The position numbers and the translations under genes were made by a program. A stretch of DNA of 64,000 bases from CAZLHO01 sp964559455 (lineage in GTDB: Bacteria > Krumholzibacteriota > Krumholzibacteriia > LZORAL124-64-63). Below, in pieces: positions 37,693-48,833 of the stretch. Below the pieces are notes generated by a model. The model worked only from the letters and a program-made list of their open reading frames with translations. It ran no database searches and was not told where the DNA came from. Location: NCBI GenBank assembly GCA_964559455.1, contig CAZLHO010000010.1, forward strand, positions 1 to 64,000. The letters run 5' to 3'. Numbering within the stretch: position 1 is the stretch's first letter; each line of letters opens with the position of its first letter.

Positions 37693-40101
37693 CTAATCGG
37701 CGAGCCTGACCTCGGTCACGCCGGCCCCCCCCTGCCTGGCCGCCGCATCGGCCGCGCCGGCCACGCGATCGTCGGCGCCGAGCCGCTCGCGCAGATATTC
37801 CCGCAGCCGGCCCGTGCCGTGGCCGTGGATCACGCGCACCACGGCGACCCCGGCGGGGATCGCGCGGTCCAGCAGGGTGTCCAGGGCGTCCCAGGCCTCC
37901 TCGGCCCGGTAGCCGCGCAGGTCGATCTCCTGCAGTTCGGCCGGCGCCGCGCCGCGCCAGGGCCAGCCCGCCTTCTCGCGGGGGCCGTCGGCGGCCTCGT
38001 CCCGCTGCGCGGGCTCCACGGCGTCGACGCCCAGGTTCAGGCGCATGCCGCGGGCGTCGGCCACCAGCTTGCCGCCGCGGACCTCCACCACCACGCCGGT
38101 CAGGCCCAGGTGAGGGATGCGCACGCGGTCGCCGGGGCGGTATTCCCGGGCGGCGGGCTGCGGCGCCGGCGCCCGCTCGCGCAGACGGCGGCCGAGTTCG
38201 GCCAGGCGCTCGCGGCCGCGGCTGATCGCGTCCCGCGTGGCGCCCCCGCTGCGCAGCTCGCGCACCACGTTCTCCAGGGTGCGGCGGCCCTCGGCCAACA
38301 GATCCTCCCCTTCCCGGCGCTGCGCGGCCAGGATCTCGTCGCGGTCCCGGCGCAGCGATTCCAGACGCGCGCCGAGCTCGCGCCGGTCCTGCGCCATCTC
38401 CTGCTCGAGCCGGCGCCGCTCCGCCTCGGCCTCGGCCATGCCGCGGGCGCGGGTTGCCAATTCCTCGAGCAGGCGCTCGATCGCGAAGCGCTCCTCGCCC
38501 AGGCGGTCGCGGGCGCGGGCGAGCAGCTCGGCCGGGAAGGAAAGCCTTTCGGCCATGGCGAAGGCGTGGCTGGCCCCGGGCGCGCCCACGCGCAGCGTGA
38601 AGAGCGGGCTCAGGGTCAGCTCGTCGAAGTCCATCGCCGCGTTGACCATGGCCGGATGATCGGCGGCGGCCGCCTTGAGCAGACCGTAGTGGGTCGAGGC
38701 CAGCACCAGGCAGCCGCGCTCGGCCAGTCCCTCGAGGACGGTGAAGGCCAGGGCGGCGCCCTCCTCGGGGTCGGTGCCGCTGCCGATCTCGTCGCAGAGC
38801 ACCAGGGTGTCCGCGGTCGCCGTCTCCAGGAAGCGCGTCAAATGCCCCAGGTGGGCCGAGAAGCTGCTCAGGGACCGCTCGATGGACTGCTCGTCGCCGA
38901 GGTCGACGCTGAAGCGGCGCAGCAGGGGCAGCGTGGTGTCCTCGCGCGCAGGCACGTCCCAGCCGGACTGCGCGAGCAGCGACAGCAGGCCCACGCACTT
39001 CAGGGCGACCGACTTGCCGCCGGCGTTGGGGCCGCTGATCAGCAGGACGCGCCGGTCCGCGGGCAGTTCGAGGTCCAGGGGCACGACTTCGGGCCGGTCC
39101 GCGGCCTGCCCCAGCAGCAGGGGGTGGCGCGCGCGGCAGACGCGCAGGGGCGCGCCGGGCGCCAGGCGCGGTCGCCGACCGTCGACGGCCCGGCTCCAGA
39201 CCAGCCCGGCCCGCAGACCGTCGCAGAGCAGCATCAAACCGGCCGCGTCACGCAGATCGGGGCCGGCGCGCTCGACTTCGGCGTTCAGTTCCAGCAGGAT
39301 CCGCTCGATCTCGGCGCCGCCCTCGAGACGGCATTCGACGAGATCGTTCTGCAGTTGCACGGCGGCGGCGGGTTCGACGAAGACCGTGCCGCCGGTGGCG
39401 GAGCGGTCGTGCACGATGCCTTCCAGCCGGCGCCGGGCCGAGGCGTGCAGGGGCAGGCAGAAGCGGTCGCCGCGGACGGTGACCTCGGGGCCGTTGGTCC
39501 AGCCCCGGCGCCGCGCCTCGTCCATCGCCCGCGCCACGGCCCCGCGCACCGACCGCTCCAGGTCGCGGGCCTGGCGGCGCAGTCGCGCCAGGCGCGGCGT
39601 GGCGTCGTCCTTCACGCAGCCGTCACGGTCCAGGGCGCGGGCCACGGCGACGGCCAGGTCGGCGAAGGAGGGCGTCTCGGCGACGGCGTCGGACCAGCGC
39701 GGACAGGACTCCCGGCGATCCAGGAACCAGTCCCGCCAGCGATCGAGTTCGGCGGCCACGCCGGCCAGGTGGACCAGGTCCTTGCCGTCCAGGCGCAGCG
39801 GACGCTCCCGGTCGAGCATGTCCAGGGCGTCCGAGACCTCGCACAGGGGCGGCCAGCGGTCGCGGTCGCCCTCGACGCGCAGCTCGTCGGCGAGCCGGTG
39901 GCGCAGAGCGATCGCGTCGGCGTCGATCAGCGGCCGGGTGGCGGCCACGGCCTCCGCGGCGCGGCGGGCCCGGGCGTGGCGGGCGACACCGGCGGTCACG
40001 CGGTCCCATTCCAGCAGGGCCAGCGCGCGCGCGTGCTCCGGGGTCGCGGGCAGGGCCGCGTCCCGCTGCTGGGCGGCGATCTCGGCGAGCAGGGGATTCA
40101 A
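37693..40101 (-). CDS. mutS2: MutS2-type ATPase/endonuclease
   Basis: An 802-residue MutS2. Domain order: helical clamp region, MutS-type ATPase with Walker A LISGPNAGGKSVALK, the Walker B/motif segment TLVLCDEIGSGTDPEEGA and STHYGLLKAAA, a coiled coil (about 520-620) and a C-terminal Smr nuclease domain (LQEIDLRGYRAEEAW, then VVRVIHGHGTGRLREYL). It lacks the MutS mismatch-recognition domain. MutS2 acts on recombination intermediates and, in Gram-positives, on collided ribosomes. The TTG start at 40101 lies five bases after the cvpA stop, the common cvpA-mutS2 pair. Confidence 0.94.
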   Translation of the reverse strand: MNPLLAEIAAQQRDAALPATPEHARALALLEWDRVTAGVARHARARRAAEAVAATRPLIDADAIALRHRLADELRVEGDRDRWPPLCEVSDALDMLDRERPLRLDGKDLVHLAGVAAELDRWRDWFLDRRESCPRWSDAVAETPSFADLAVAVARALDRDGCVKDDATPRLARLRRQARDLERSVRGAVARAMDEARRRGWTNGPEVTVRGDRFCLPLHASARRRLEGIVHDRSATGGTVFVEPAAAVQLQNDLVECRLEGGAEIERILLELNAEVERAGPDLRDAAGLMLLCDGLRAGLVWSRAVDGRRPRLAPGAPLRVCRARHPLLLGQAADRPEVVPLDLELPADRRVLLISGPNAGGKSVALKCVGLLSLLAQSGWDVPAREDTTLPLLRRFSVDLGDEQSIERSLSSFSAHLGHLTRFLETATADTLVLCDEIGSGTDPEEGAALAFTVLEGLAERGCLVLASTHYGLLKAAAADHPAMVNAAMDFDELTLSPLFTLRVGAPGASHAFAMAERLSFPAELLARARDRLGEERFAIERLLEELATRARGMAEAEAERRRLEQEMAQDRRELGARLESLRRDRDEILAAQRREGEDLLAEGRRTLENVVRELRSGGATRDAISRGRERLAELGRRLRERAPAPQPAAREYRPGDRVRIPHLGLTGVVVEVRGGKLVADARGMRLNLGVDAVEPAQRDEAADGPREKAGWPWRGAAPAELQEIDLRGYRAEEAWDALDTLLDRAIPAGVAVVRVIHGHGTGRLREYLRERLGADDRVAGAADAAARQGGAGVTEVRLAD

Positions 40102-40105
40102 GGGA

Positions 40106-40672
40106 TCATCCTCGCGGCGTCGTGGTCGCGGCGGCGGCCCCCAGGCGGTCGCGGGCCGTGTCGGCGACTTCCTCCCAGACCTTTTGCTCGTCCCCGCCCA
40201 GGCGGTGGAAGAGCTCGTAGACGGTCGGCGCGGCCCTGTAGACCAGGCGGGTCGAGACGTGACTTTCGTAGGCTGCGGGCAGATCCTCGCCGCCGGGAAC
40301 CAGGGTGGATCCGATCATCAGGACGCTCAGGAAGAGGGCGCCGAGCAGCAGTCCGAAGATCGCGCCGCCGGCGCGGTCGATCCAACCCAGGATCGAGATG
40401 CGGACCACGCGAACGACGGCGGCGGCGATGAAGCGCACCGCCACGAGCCCGGCCAGGAAGATCAGGACGCCGGCGAGGGCCAGGGCGCTCCGCTCCGACA
40501 GCGAGCCGAAGTCGTCCAGCAGCGCCGCGAACCGGGGGGCCAGCTCCAGGGTGGCGAAGACGCAGGCCACGAGGCCGACGAACTCCACGACGCGACGCAC
40601 CAGCCCGCTGCGCCAGCCGACGAAGGCGAAGACGACGAGCACGCCGAGGATGACGATCCGGATCGCGTCCAT
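40106..40672 (-). CDS. cvpA: CvpA-family membrane protein
   Basis: A 188-residue protein with four hydrophobic segments (IVILGVLVVFAFVGW, VVEFVGLVACVFATL, LALAGVLIFLAGLVA, AIFGLLLGALFLSVLM) and the family-typical GWIDRAGGAIFGLLLG. The C-terminal 60 residues are soluble. CvpA proteins are linked to colicin V production and envelope stability, with no defined biochemical activity. It sits between yqeY (10-base gap) and mutS2. Confidence 0.88.
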   Translation of the reverse strand: MDAIRIVILGVLVVFAFVGWRSGLVRRVVEFVGLVACVFATLELAPRFAALLDDFGSLSERSALALAGVLIFLAGLVAVRFIAAAVVRVVRISILGWIDRAGGAIFGLLLGALFLSVLMIGSTLVPGGEDLPAAYESHVSTRLVYRAAPTVYELFHRLGGDEQKVWEEVADTARDRLGAAAATTTPRG

Positions 40673-40682
40673 GTCCCCCCGA

Positions 40683-41138
40683 TCAGGGCAGAAGTCGTTG
40701 CTTGACGGCGGCGCTGACGCGCGAGCCGTCGGCGCGGCCGGCGACCTTGACCATCACGGCCTTCATCACCTTGCCCATGTCGCGCGGGCCCTCGGCGCCG
40801 GTCTCGGCGACGGCCTCGTCGACCAGCCCGGCCAGCACCGCGTCGTCCAGTTCCGCAGGCAGGAACTCGGCGACGATCACCAGTTCGGCTTCGTTGCGCG
40901 CCGCCAGGTCGTCGCGGCCGCCCTTGCGGGCGCCGTCCAGCGCGTCGCGGACCTTCTTGGCGTAGCTGCGCAGGATGGCGACGACCGCGTCGTCGTCAAC
41001 CTCTTCGCGCGTGTCCACCTCGACCTGCTTGACGGCGGCCTGCAGCATGCGCAGCACCGTCAGCCGGTCGCGGTCCTTCGCCTTCATGGCGGCGACGGTG
41101 GCCGCCTGCAGGCGGCCGGCGATCTCTCCACTTGCCAT
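40683..41138 (-). CDS. GatB/YqeY domain protein
   Basis: A 151-residue stand-alone YqeY-domain protein, related to the tRNA-binding tail of GatB. Typical stretches: DRLTVLRMLQAAVKQVEVD, ELVIVAEFLPAELDDAVL, DMGKVMKAVMVKVAGRADG and the end VSAAVKQRLLP. It is thought to bind tRNA; the exact role is unproven. In many bacteria it lies between rpsU and dnaG; here it lies between rsmE and cvpA, with dnaG further on. Confidence 0.9.
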   Translation of the reverse strand: MASGEIAGRLQAATVAAMKAKDRDRLTVLRMLQAAVKQVEVDTREEVDDDAVVAILRSYAKKVRDALDGARKGGRDDLAARNEAELVIVAEFLPAELDDAVLAGLVDEAVAETGAEGPRDMGKVMKAVMVKVAGRADGSRVSAAVKQRLLP

Positions 41139-41209
41139 GACCCTCTCCCTTTCCCCGCCCGCGGCGCGGACGGACCGGGCGCGCCCGGCGCGGTCCGCGA
41201 ACGACTATG

Positions 41210-42013
41210 CTACGCGCCGGGACCGGCGTCCAGGGCGAAACCCCCGGACCGGCGCAGGGCATCGGCGCGCGCGGCGAGCAGGACCAGCCCCGCGGCCGCC
41301 GCCGTCTCGGTGCGCAGCCGGTGCGGCCCCAGGCGCAGGGGCGTGCCCCGGGAGGCCAGCAGCTCCAGTTCGGATTCGCTCCAGCCGCCCTCGGGGCCGA
41401 CGACCCAGGCCAGGCCGTCGGGCGCCGGCGCCGCCAGCAGGTCGGCGGGCCCGGCCAGGCGGCCGGCCGTATCGGGACGGGCCTGGTGGGCGGCCGCCGC
41501 GACCCCGTACCAGATCGCCGCCGGACAGGCGTCCAGGAAATCGACCAGCCTCCCGGGTTCGCGCAGCACCGGCAGGTGCGAACGGCCGGACTGCTTCACG
41601 GCCGTGCGCAGGGCGGCGCGCCAGCGCTGGACGCGGCCGGAGCCGGGATGGACGACAGCGTTGTCGCTGTCCAGAGGCCAGATCTCGTGGGCGCCCAGCT
41701 CGACCGCCTTCTCCAGGGCCCATTCGAAGCGCTTGCCCTTGACGACGCCGCAGGCCAGGTGCAGGCGCGGCCCGACGCTCTCGACCGGATCGGCGGTCAC
41801 CGCGACGATGCCCAGCCGCGCGCGGCCGCCGTCGGCGCCCAGGAGCTTCGCGTCGTAGTAGCGGCCCTCCCCGTCGGTCAGCCGCAGGGGGTCGCCCGGG
41901 CGGGCGCGCATCACCTTGAGCAGGTGGCGGCTCTCCTCGGCGTCCAGGGTCCGCTCGTCGCCGGGACGGGGCGCGGCCCCGGGGGTGATGTCGGAGAGGA
42001 AGAAGAGGCGCAC
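41210..42013 (-). CDS. rsmE: 16S rRNA m3U1498 methyltransferase
   Basis: A 267-residue SPOUT-class methyltransferase that modifies U1498 of 16S rRNA with S-adenosylmethionine. N-terminal PUA-like part (ESRHLLKVMRARPGD), then the trefoil-knot SAM site LAWVVGPEGGWSESELELL and the C-terminal LGPHRLRTETAAAAGLVL. Start GTG at 42013. It lies 27 bases downstream of dnaJ, matching the frequent dnaJ-prmA/rsmE linkage. Confidence 0.93.
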   Translation of the reverse strand: MRLFFLSDITPGAAPRPGDERTLDAEESRHLLKVMRARPGDPLRLTDGEGRYYDAKLLGADGGRARLGIVAVTADPVESVGPRLHLACGVVKGKRFEWALEKAVELGAHEIWPLDSDNAVVHPGSGRVQRWRAALRTAVKQSGRSHLPVLREPGRLVDFLDACPAAIWYGVAAAAHQARPDTAGRLAGPADLLAAPAPDGLAWVVGPEGGWSESELELLASRGTPLRLGPHRLRTETAAAAGLVLLAARADALRRSGGFALDAGPGA

Positions 42014-42040
42014 CGGATACCTCGCTGGCGAAAAGCGGGA

Positions 42041-43171
42041 TCAGCCGAAGACGCCGCGCCCCGGAGGCGGGACCCGGGCGGCCAGTCGCTCGCGCACGGA
42101 CTCCAGCCGCTCGCGCTCTTCGGTCTCGAGGTCCTGCACCGTCCAGGCGAGGACGCGCACCAGCTGGTCGCCGCGCCGGTCGCTGTTCAGGCGGGGCATG
42201 CCCTTGCCGCGCAAGCGGAAGATCTTGTGCGAATGGGTGCCGGCCGGGACCTTCAGGGCCACGCGTCCGTCCAGGGTGGGCACCTCGATCTTGACGCCCA
42301 GCATCAGGTCCAGCGGCGAGATCGGCACGTCGACCAGGATGTCGTCGCCGTGGCGCTCGAAGACGGGGTCCTCGGCCACCTCCATCACGACCCGCAGGTC
42401 GCCGGAGGGTGATCCCTGGCGTCCCGCATCGCCGCGGCCGGGCATCTCCATGTAGTTGCCGGTGCTCACGCCGGCCGGGATGCGCACCTCGATCGTCTCC
42501 TGGCCGCGGATCGTGCCCGTGCCGTGGCAGTCGCCGCAGGGCTTGTCGACGATCTGACCGCGGCCCTGGCAGGCCGGGCAGACGCCCTCGGTGACCATCT
42601 GGCCGAGCAGGGTGCGCCGGACCTGGCGCACGCGGCCGCGGCCGCCGCACTGCCCGCAGGTCGCGGGTCGGCTGCCGCTGGCGGCGCCGCTGCCTTCGCA
42701 TTCGGGGCAGGGCACCTGCTTCTTCAGGCGGATCTTCTTGCGCGCGCCCTCGGCGGCCTCGTGCAGGGTGAGCTTGACCTTGACCTGGAGGTCGTGGCCG
42801 CGGCCCTGGGCTTCGGCTGCGGCGGCGCCGCCGCCGAAGATGTCGCCCAGGCCGCCGCCGAAGCCGCCGAAGTTGCGCAGGAAGGACTCGAGGGCGTCGT
42901 CCAGGCCGAAGCCGCCGAAACCGCCGCCCGGCATGCCGCCGGGGTCGAAGCCGGCATGGCCGAAACGGTCGTACTGCTCGCGCTTGCCGGCGTCCTTGAG
43001 CACCTCGTAGGCCTCGGTGGCCTCGCGGAACTTCTCCCCCGCGCCCTCGTCGTCGGGATTGCGGTCGGGATGGTACTTCACCGCCAGACGACGGTAGGCC
43101 TTCTTGATCTCGTTCTCCGAGGCGCCGCGTTCGATCCCCAGGACCTCGTAGTAGTCACGTTTGCCGGACAT
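42041..43171 (-). CDS. dnaJ: chaperone DnaJ (Hsp40, type I)
   Basis: A 376-residue co-chaperone of DnaK. J domain with the HPD motif (KYHPDRNPDDEGAG), a Gly/Phe-rich linker (about 75-120), and four CxxCxGxG zinc repeats (CPECEGSG, CGQCGGRG, CPACQGRG, CGDCHGTG). Substrate-binding beta domains and a dimerisation tail follow. Complete and intact. It follows grpE by 15 bases in the hrcA-grpE-dnaJ operon. dnaK itself is not in the window. Confidence 0.96.
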   Translation of the reverse strand: MSGKRDYYEVLGIERGASENEIKKAYRRLAVKYHPDRNPDDEGAGEKFREATEAYEVLKDAGKREQYDRFGHAGFDPGGMPGGGFGGFGLDDALESFLRNFGGFGGGLGDIFGGGAAAAEAQGRGHDLQVKVKLTLHEAAEGARKKIRLKKQVPCPECEGSGAASGSRPATCGQCGGRGRVRQVRRTLLGQMVTEGVCPACQGRGQIVDKPCGDCHGTGTIRGQETIEVRIPAGVSTGNYMEMPGRGDAGRQGSPSGDLRVVMEVAEDPVFERHGDDILVDVPISPLDLMLGVKIEVPTLDGRVALKVPAGTHSHKIFRLRGKGMPRLNSDRRGDQLVRVLAWTVQDLETEERERLESVRERLAARVPPPGRGVFG

Positions 43172-43186
43172 CTTCTCCGTCTCTCG

Positions 43187-43771
43187 CTAGCGGGCGACCA
43201 CGACGCGGCTGGGCCGCAGCACCATGTCGTCCAACCGGTAGCCGGGCTGGGCGACCTCGGTGATCAGGCCCGAGGCGTGTTCCTCGCTCTCGACCTGGAG
43301 CACGGCCTCGTGAAGGTTCGGATCGAAAACTACGCCCGGCCCGGCCTCGATGCGGGACAGCCCGCGCCCGGCCAGGATCTCCTGGAAACGGCTCTCGATC
43401 AAGGAGAGTCCGCTGCGCAGGCGAGCCGTGTCGGCGGGCTCGTCGTCGGCCGCGGGAGGCAGGGCGGCGGCGGCGCGCTCGAAGTTGTCGACGACCTCCA
43501 GCATGTCGCGCAGCAGGGAGGCCTCGGCCAGGCGCCGCGCCTCGGCGACCTCGCGGCGGGCGCGCTTGCGGACGTTGTCCAGCTCGGCCGCGGCGCGCAG
43601 CCAGCGGTCGTGCAGGTCGTCGCGCTCGCGCCGGAGCTCGTCCAGGGGATCGGGCTCCGCGGCGGACCCGGCCGCCGGCTCCGCGTCGGGGGCGGGACTG
43701 GGATCGGCCGCGGCCTCGGCCGCGGGCTCGACCGGCGGCTCCTGCTCGCGGCGCGGCTTCTTCTTCGACAT
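43187..43771 (-). CDS. grpE: nucleotide exchange factor GrpE
   Basis: A 194-residue exchange factor for DnaK. A disordered Pro/Ala/Glu-rich N-terminus (about 50 residues) precedes the coiled-coil stalk (ELRRERDDLHDRWLRAAAEL, then DNVRKRARREVAEARR). The beta-wing motif reads VFDPNLHEAVLQVESEEH, and the end is GYRLDDMVLRPSRVVVAR. The ATG at 43771 (MSKKKPRREQ) is preferred; the longer in-frame start would add unlikely sequence. Confidence 0.95.
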   Translation of the reverse strand: MSKKKPRREQEPPVEPAAEAAADPSPAPDAEPAAGSAAEPDPLDELRRERDDLHDRWLRAAAELDNVRKRARREVAEARRLAEASLLRDMLEVVDNFERAAAALPPAADDEPADTARLRSGLSLIESRFQEILAGRGLSRIEAGPGVVFDPNLHEAVLQVESEEHASGLITEVAQPGYRLDDMVLRPSRVVVAR

Positions 43772-43821
43772 GCTTCTGCTGCCTCCTGTGCCCGCGACCG
43801 GCGTTGCGGCCGCCGGCGGGG

Positions 43822-44859
43822 TCATTCGCCGGTATTCAGGCTGCGCATCAGGACGCGCAGGCTGTGGATCGTTCTCTGGTAGGGCATGCGCCGCAGGCCC
43901 AGCACGGCGAGCACGCCGCGGCGGCCGTCGAGGCGGTACGGAGACGAGACCAGGCTGAAGGGCCGCAGTTCGGCCACCGGGTTCTCGGCGCCGATCCAGA
44001 CGGAGATGCCGTCCTCTCCGTCCGGCTGCAGACGGCGCAGGGAGTCGCGGATCGTGCGCGGGGACTCGATGAAGCGGATCAGGGTCTTCAGGTGGGCGGC
44101 GTCGGAGAACTCCGGCTCGTCCAGCAGCCTGGCCACGCCGTTCAACTCGATCTCCGCCTCCTCGACGTCGACGAAGAGGTCGCGGCCCTGCTCGACCAGG
44201 TCGCGGGCGCAGCGCCCCTCGCGGGAGGCCTCGCCGGCCAGCGAGGGCAGCACCCCGCTGCGGATCTCGGCCACGGTCAGGCCCGAGATGCGTTCGGAGA
44301 GGAAGCGGGCTGCGTCGTCCAGCACCTCGACCGGATAGTCCTGCTCGACCGTCACGATGCCGGTGCGGACCAGGGCGTTCTCCAGCACCAGCACCATCAG
44401 CACGCGGCGGCCCTCGCGGGGGTGCAGCTCCAGGCGCTGCGCCCGCACCGCGTCCCAGGTGGGCCCCAGGATGATGCCGATGTTGTCGGTGAGACGGCTG
44501 AGCAGCGAGGCCAGGGCCCTGACCATGGCGTGCGCCCCGGCGGAGCGCTCGAGCTCGCGGTTGACCATCGGGGCCAGCTCGGCGGCGCCGGCGTCGTCGC
44601 CGGCGGGCCAGCGCCGGAGCAGCCGGTTCACGAAGGCGCGGAAGCCGGCGTCCGTGGGGATGCGTCCGGCGGATGTGTGGGGCTTCTCGATCAGCCCCTC
44701 GTCCTCGAGCCCGGTCATCTCGGCGCGCACGGTGGCCGGCGAGCAGGCGCCGCCCAGCCAGCGGGCGACGAGCCCGGAGCTGACGGGCTGGCCGGTCTCG
44801 CTGTAAAGGCGCACGACGGCGTCGAGGATCAGCTGCTTGCGCTCGCGGGTCTCGGACAT
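43822..44859 (-). CDS. hrcA: heat-inducible transcription repressor HrcA
   Basis: A 345-residue repressor of class I heat-shock genes. N-terminal winged helix (ILDAVVRLYSETGQPVSS, CSPATVRAEMTGLEDEGLI, PHTSAGRIPTDAGFRAFV), a central GAF-like and dimerisation region and a C-terminal IGAENPVAELRPFSLVSSPY. It begins the hrcA-grpE-dnaJ operon. HrcA normally binds CIRCE (TTAGCACTC-N9-GAGTGCTAA); I do not see that element upstream of the gene. Confidence 0.95.
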   Translation of the reverse strand: MSETRERKQLILDAVVRLYSETGQPVSSGLVARWLGGACSPATVRAEMTGLEDEGLIEKPHTSAGRIPTDAGFRAFVNRLLRRWPAGDDAGAAELAPMVNRELERSAGAHAMVRALASLLSRLTDNIGIILGPTWDAVRAQRLELHPREGRRVLMVLVLENALVRTGIVTVEQDYPVEVLDDAARFLSERISGLTVAEIRSGVLPSLAGEASREGRCARDLVEQGRDLFVDVEEAEIELNGVARLLDEPEFSDAAHLKTLIRFIESPRTIRDSLRRLQPDGEDGISVWIGAENPVAELRPFSLVSSPYRLDGRRGVLAVLGLRRMPYQRTIHSLRVLMRSLNTGE

Positions 44860-44903
44860 GGCCTCACGGGGGGTTGGAGTCGGATCGGTACGGAAACCGC
44901 TAC

Positions 44904-44933
44904 AAGGTAGTACGGACGTTTTTGGGGTGTCAA
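44904..44933 (-). promoter_or_regulatory. candidate promoter of hrcA-grpE-dnaJ
   Basis: TTGACA (44933-44928) on the minus strand is a perfect -35. The best -10 is TACCTT (44909-44904) at an 18-base spacer, a weak match; TACTAC at 15 bases is poorer. No CIRCE repeat overlaps it. Confidence 0.5.
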
Positions 44934-44961
44934 CTTCGGGCGCCGACGAAGCGGGCGTCCC

Positions 44962-46134
44962 TCAGTCGGCGCGCGCCAAGCGCTCCTCCACCGCGTCCAG
45001 CCTCAGGAAGCCCCGCGGGGTCAGCCGCAACCGCCCCGCCCGGCGACGCCAGAGACCCTCCCGCTCGCCCTCGGCCAGCGCCGCTTCGGCCAGCGGGACG
45101 CGGACCAGGGGAACGCCCGCGACGGTGCGCAGCGGCAGGATCATGCGCTCCAGGCGCAGCGCCCGCCGGTCCAGCGGATCGCTCATGGCCTCGGGCAGCT
45201 CGCCGGCTCCGACCGCGCGCAGCCAGGCCCCGGGATCGGCAAGGTTGGCGTAGCGCCGGGCGCCGAGCAGGCCGTGCGCGCCCGGCCCCAGGCCCAGGTA
45301 GGGCGTGCGCCGCCAGTAGGCGCTGTTGTGCCGGGACTCCTCTCCCGGCAGGGCGAAGTTCGCCACCTCGTACTGCGCGAAGCCCAGCGCGGCCAGGGCC
45401 TCGACGGCCGCCAGGTAGTCGCGCTCGACCTCCGCCTCGGCGGGCTCGCGCTCCTCGCCCGCGGCGATCCGGTCCGCCAGGGGAGTGCCGTCGTGGACCT
45501 CGAGGATGTAGAACGAGACGTGGCCGACGCCCAGGTCGCGGGCCTCGCGGAACTCCTCGGCCAGGCGCTCCGGGTCGATGCCGGGGGCCAGGATCCAGTC
45601 GGCCGAGACGCGGGGGAAGCGGCGCCCGGCCAGGGCCAGCGCGGCGCGGGCGGTCGCCGCGTCGCAGCGGCGGCCCAGGCGGCGCAGGACGGCGTCGTCC
45701 AGGCTCTGCACGCCCAGGCTCACGCGCCCGACGCCGACGTCGCGCCAGGCCGCGCAGCGATCCTGGTCCAGGCTCTCGGGGTTGGCCTCGGCGGTCACTT
45801 CCGCGCCGGCCCGGAGCGGCAGCCGGCCCAGGGTGCCGGCCATCAGATCGGCGAAGTCGTCGGGGGCCAGCAGCGAGGGCGTGCCCCCGCCCACATAGGC
45901 CGTGTCCACCGCGAAGCCCGCGAGCCGGGGACAGCTCTCCCGACGCAGGTCGAGTTCTGCCGCCGTCGCCCGGACCACGCGACGCCGCAGCTCCGCATCG
46001 TGGCGATCGGTCGTGGCGAAGCGGCAGTAGTCGCAGCGGGAGGCGCAGAAGGGGACGTGCAGATAGAGACCGCCGCCCCGGAGGGGACGGCGGTCGCCGC
46101 GGGATGCGGTGTCGCGGTCGGCGGAGACGCTCAC
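44962..46134 (-). CDS. hemW: radical SAM protein HemW (coproporphyrinogen III oxidase-like, heme chaperone)
   Basis: A 390-residue radical SAM enzyme. The cluster motif is HVPFCASRCDYCRF (CxxxCxxC), followed by YVGGGTPSLL, TAEANPESLDQD, RVSLGVQSLDDAVL and YLGLGPGAHG. The first Cys region lacks the extra fourth Cys of HemN, and the position next to lepA fits HemW, a heme carrier/insertase. It begins with GTG overlapping the lepB stop (46131-46134). Confidence 0.9.
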   Translation of the reverse strand: MSVSADRDTASRGDRRPLRGGGLYLHVPFCASRCDYCRFATTDRHDAELRRRVVRATAAELDLRRESCPRLAGFAVDTAYVGGGTPSLLAPDDFADLMAGTLGRLPLRAGAEVTAEANPESLDQDRCAAWRDVGVGRVSLGVQSLDDAVLRRLGRRCDAATARAALALAGRRFPRVSADWILAPGIDPERLAEEFREARDLGVGHVSFYILEVHDGTPLADRIAAGEEREPAEAEVERDYLAAVEALAALGFAQYEVANFALPGEESRHNSAYWRRTPYLGLGPGAHGLLGARRYANLADPGAWLRAVGAGELPEAMSDPLDRRALRLERMILPLRTVAGVPLVRVPLAEAALAEGEREGLWRRRAGRLRLTPRGFLRLDAVEERLARAD

Positions 46135-46922
46135 CGGATGATGTCGCCGATGCGGCTCCAGCGGGGCCAGTTGCGCACGGGGTCCCAGGACCAGTAGATG
46201 AACATGGCGCTGCCCTTGAGGTGCTTCAATGCGAGCGGCCCCCAATAGCGGCTGTCCTCGCTGTTGTAACGGTTGTCGCCCATCATGAAGATGTTGTCGT
46301 CGGGGACGACCAGGGGCCCGAAGGACCAGTTGCGGCCGGCGCGCGCCTTGGCTGTCTCGCGGCGAGTGTGGGGCCGCAGGCAGGTGTGGTCGTGGACGGC
46401 GCCGGCGTAGCAGGCGTGGTCGCCGTCCCGGTCGGCGAAATTCTCCTCGTACATCGCGCCGTTGACGTAGAGCAGGCCCTGGCGCACTTCGACGGTGTCG
46501 CCCGCCACCGCCACGCAGCGCTTGATGTAGTCCTTGTCGATGTCCACCGGATACTCGAAGACGATGATGTCTCCCTGCCGGGGCTGGCGGATCGCCGGCA
46601 GGCGGACGTTCTCCCAGGGCAGGTCGATGTAGGGGCCGGTGAAGAGCAGGGGCCGGATGCGATCGGGAATCTCGGCGCCGTAGAGGAACTTGTTCACGAA
46701 GAGGAAGTCGCCCTTGAGCAGGGTATCCTTCATGGATCCGCTCGGGATCCGGACCGCCTGGATTATGAACTGCCGGATGAAGAGGGCGACGGCCACCGCG
46801 AAGACGATGGTCCGCAGGTACTCGAGCACGGCCCGGCGGCGAGCCCGCCGGGAAGATTCGGCGTCGCGGCGCACGCGGCCCCGGACCTTGGCGGGAGTTG
46901 CGGTTCTGGACATCTGGGTCAT
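46131..46922 (-). CDS. lepB: signal peptidase I
   Basis: A 263-residue membrane-bound serine protease removing signal peptides from exported proteins. One N-terminal membrane segment (TIVFAVAVALFIRQFII) precedes the catalytic box B IPSGSMKDTLL (Ser63). The Lys of the dyad is in DYIKRCVAVAGDTVEV (K134), and box E reads MMGDNRYNSEDSRYWG. The ATG at 46922 has GGAGG about ten bases upstream; an ATG at 46958 in the same frame lacks a site. The lepA-lepB-hemW order is common. Confidence 0.94.
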   Translation of the reverse strand: MTQMSRTATPAKVRGRVRRDAESSRRARRRAVLEYLRTIVFAVAVALFIRQFIIQAVRIPSGSMKDTLLKGDFLFVNKFLYGAEIPDRIRPLLFTGPYIDLPWENVRLPAIRQPRQGDIIVFEYPVDIDKDYIKRCVAVAGDTVEVRQGLLYVNGAMYEENFADRDGDHACYAGAVHDHTCLRPHTRRETAKARAGRNWSFGPLVVPDDNIFMMGDNRYNSEDSRYWGPLALKHLKGSAMFIYWSWDPVRNWPRWSRIGDIIR

Positions 46923-46994
46923 CCTTTTGCTTCCTCCGGAAACGGCCTCGAGCACCATGCTCCTACGCCCGGTCCGGATATTGGTTCCTCCGGC

Positions 46995-48788
<1,794 letters not shown>

Positions 48789-48833
48789 CGCTCCTCGAGG
48801 GTCGGGAAGACGCCGCGGGCGGGCGGCGGCGGT

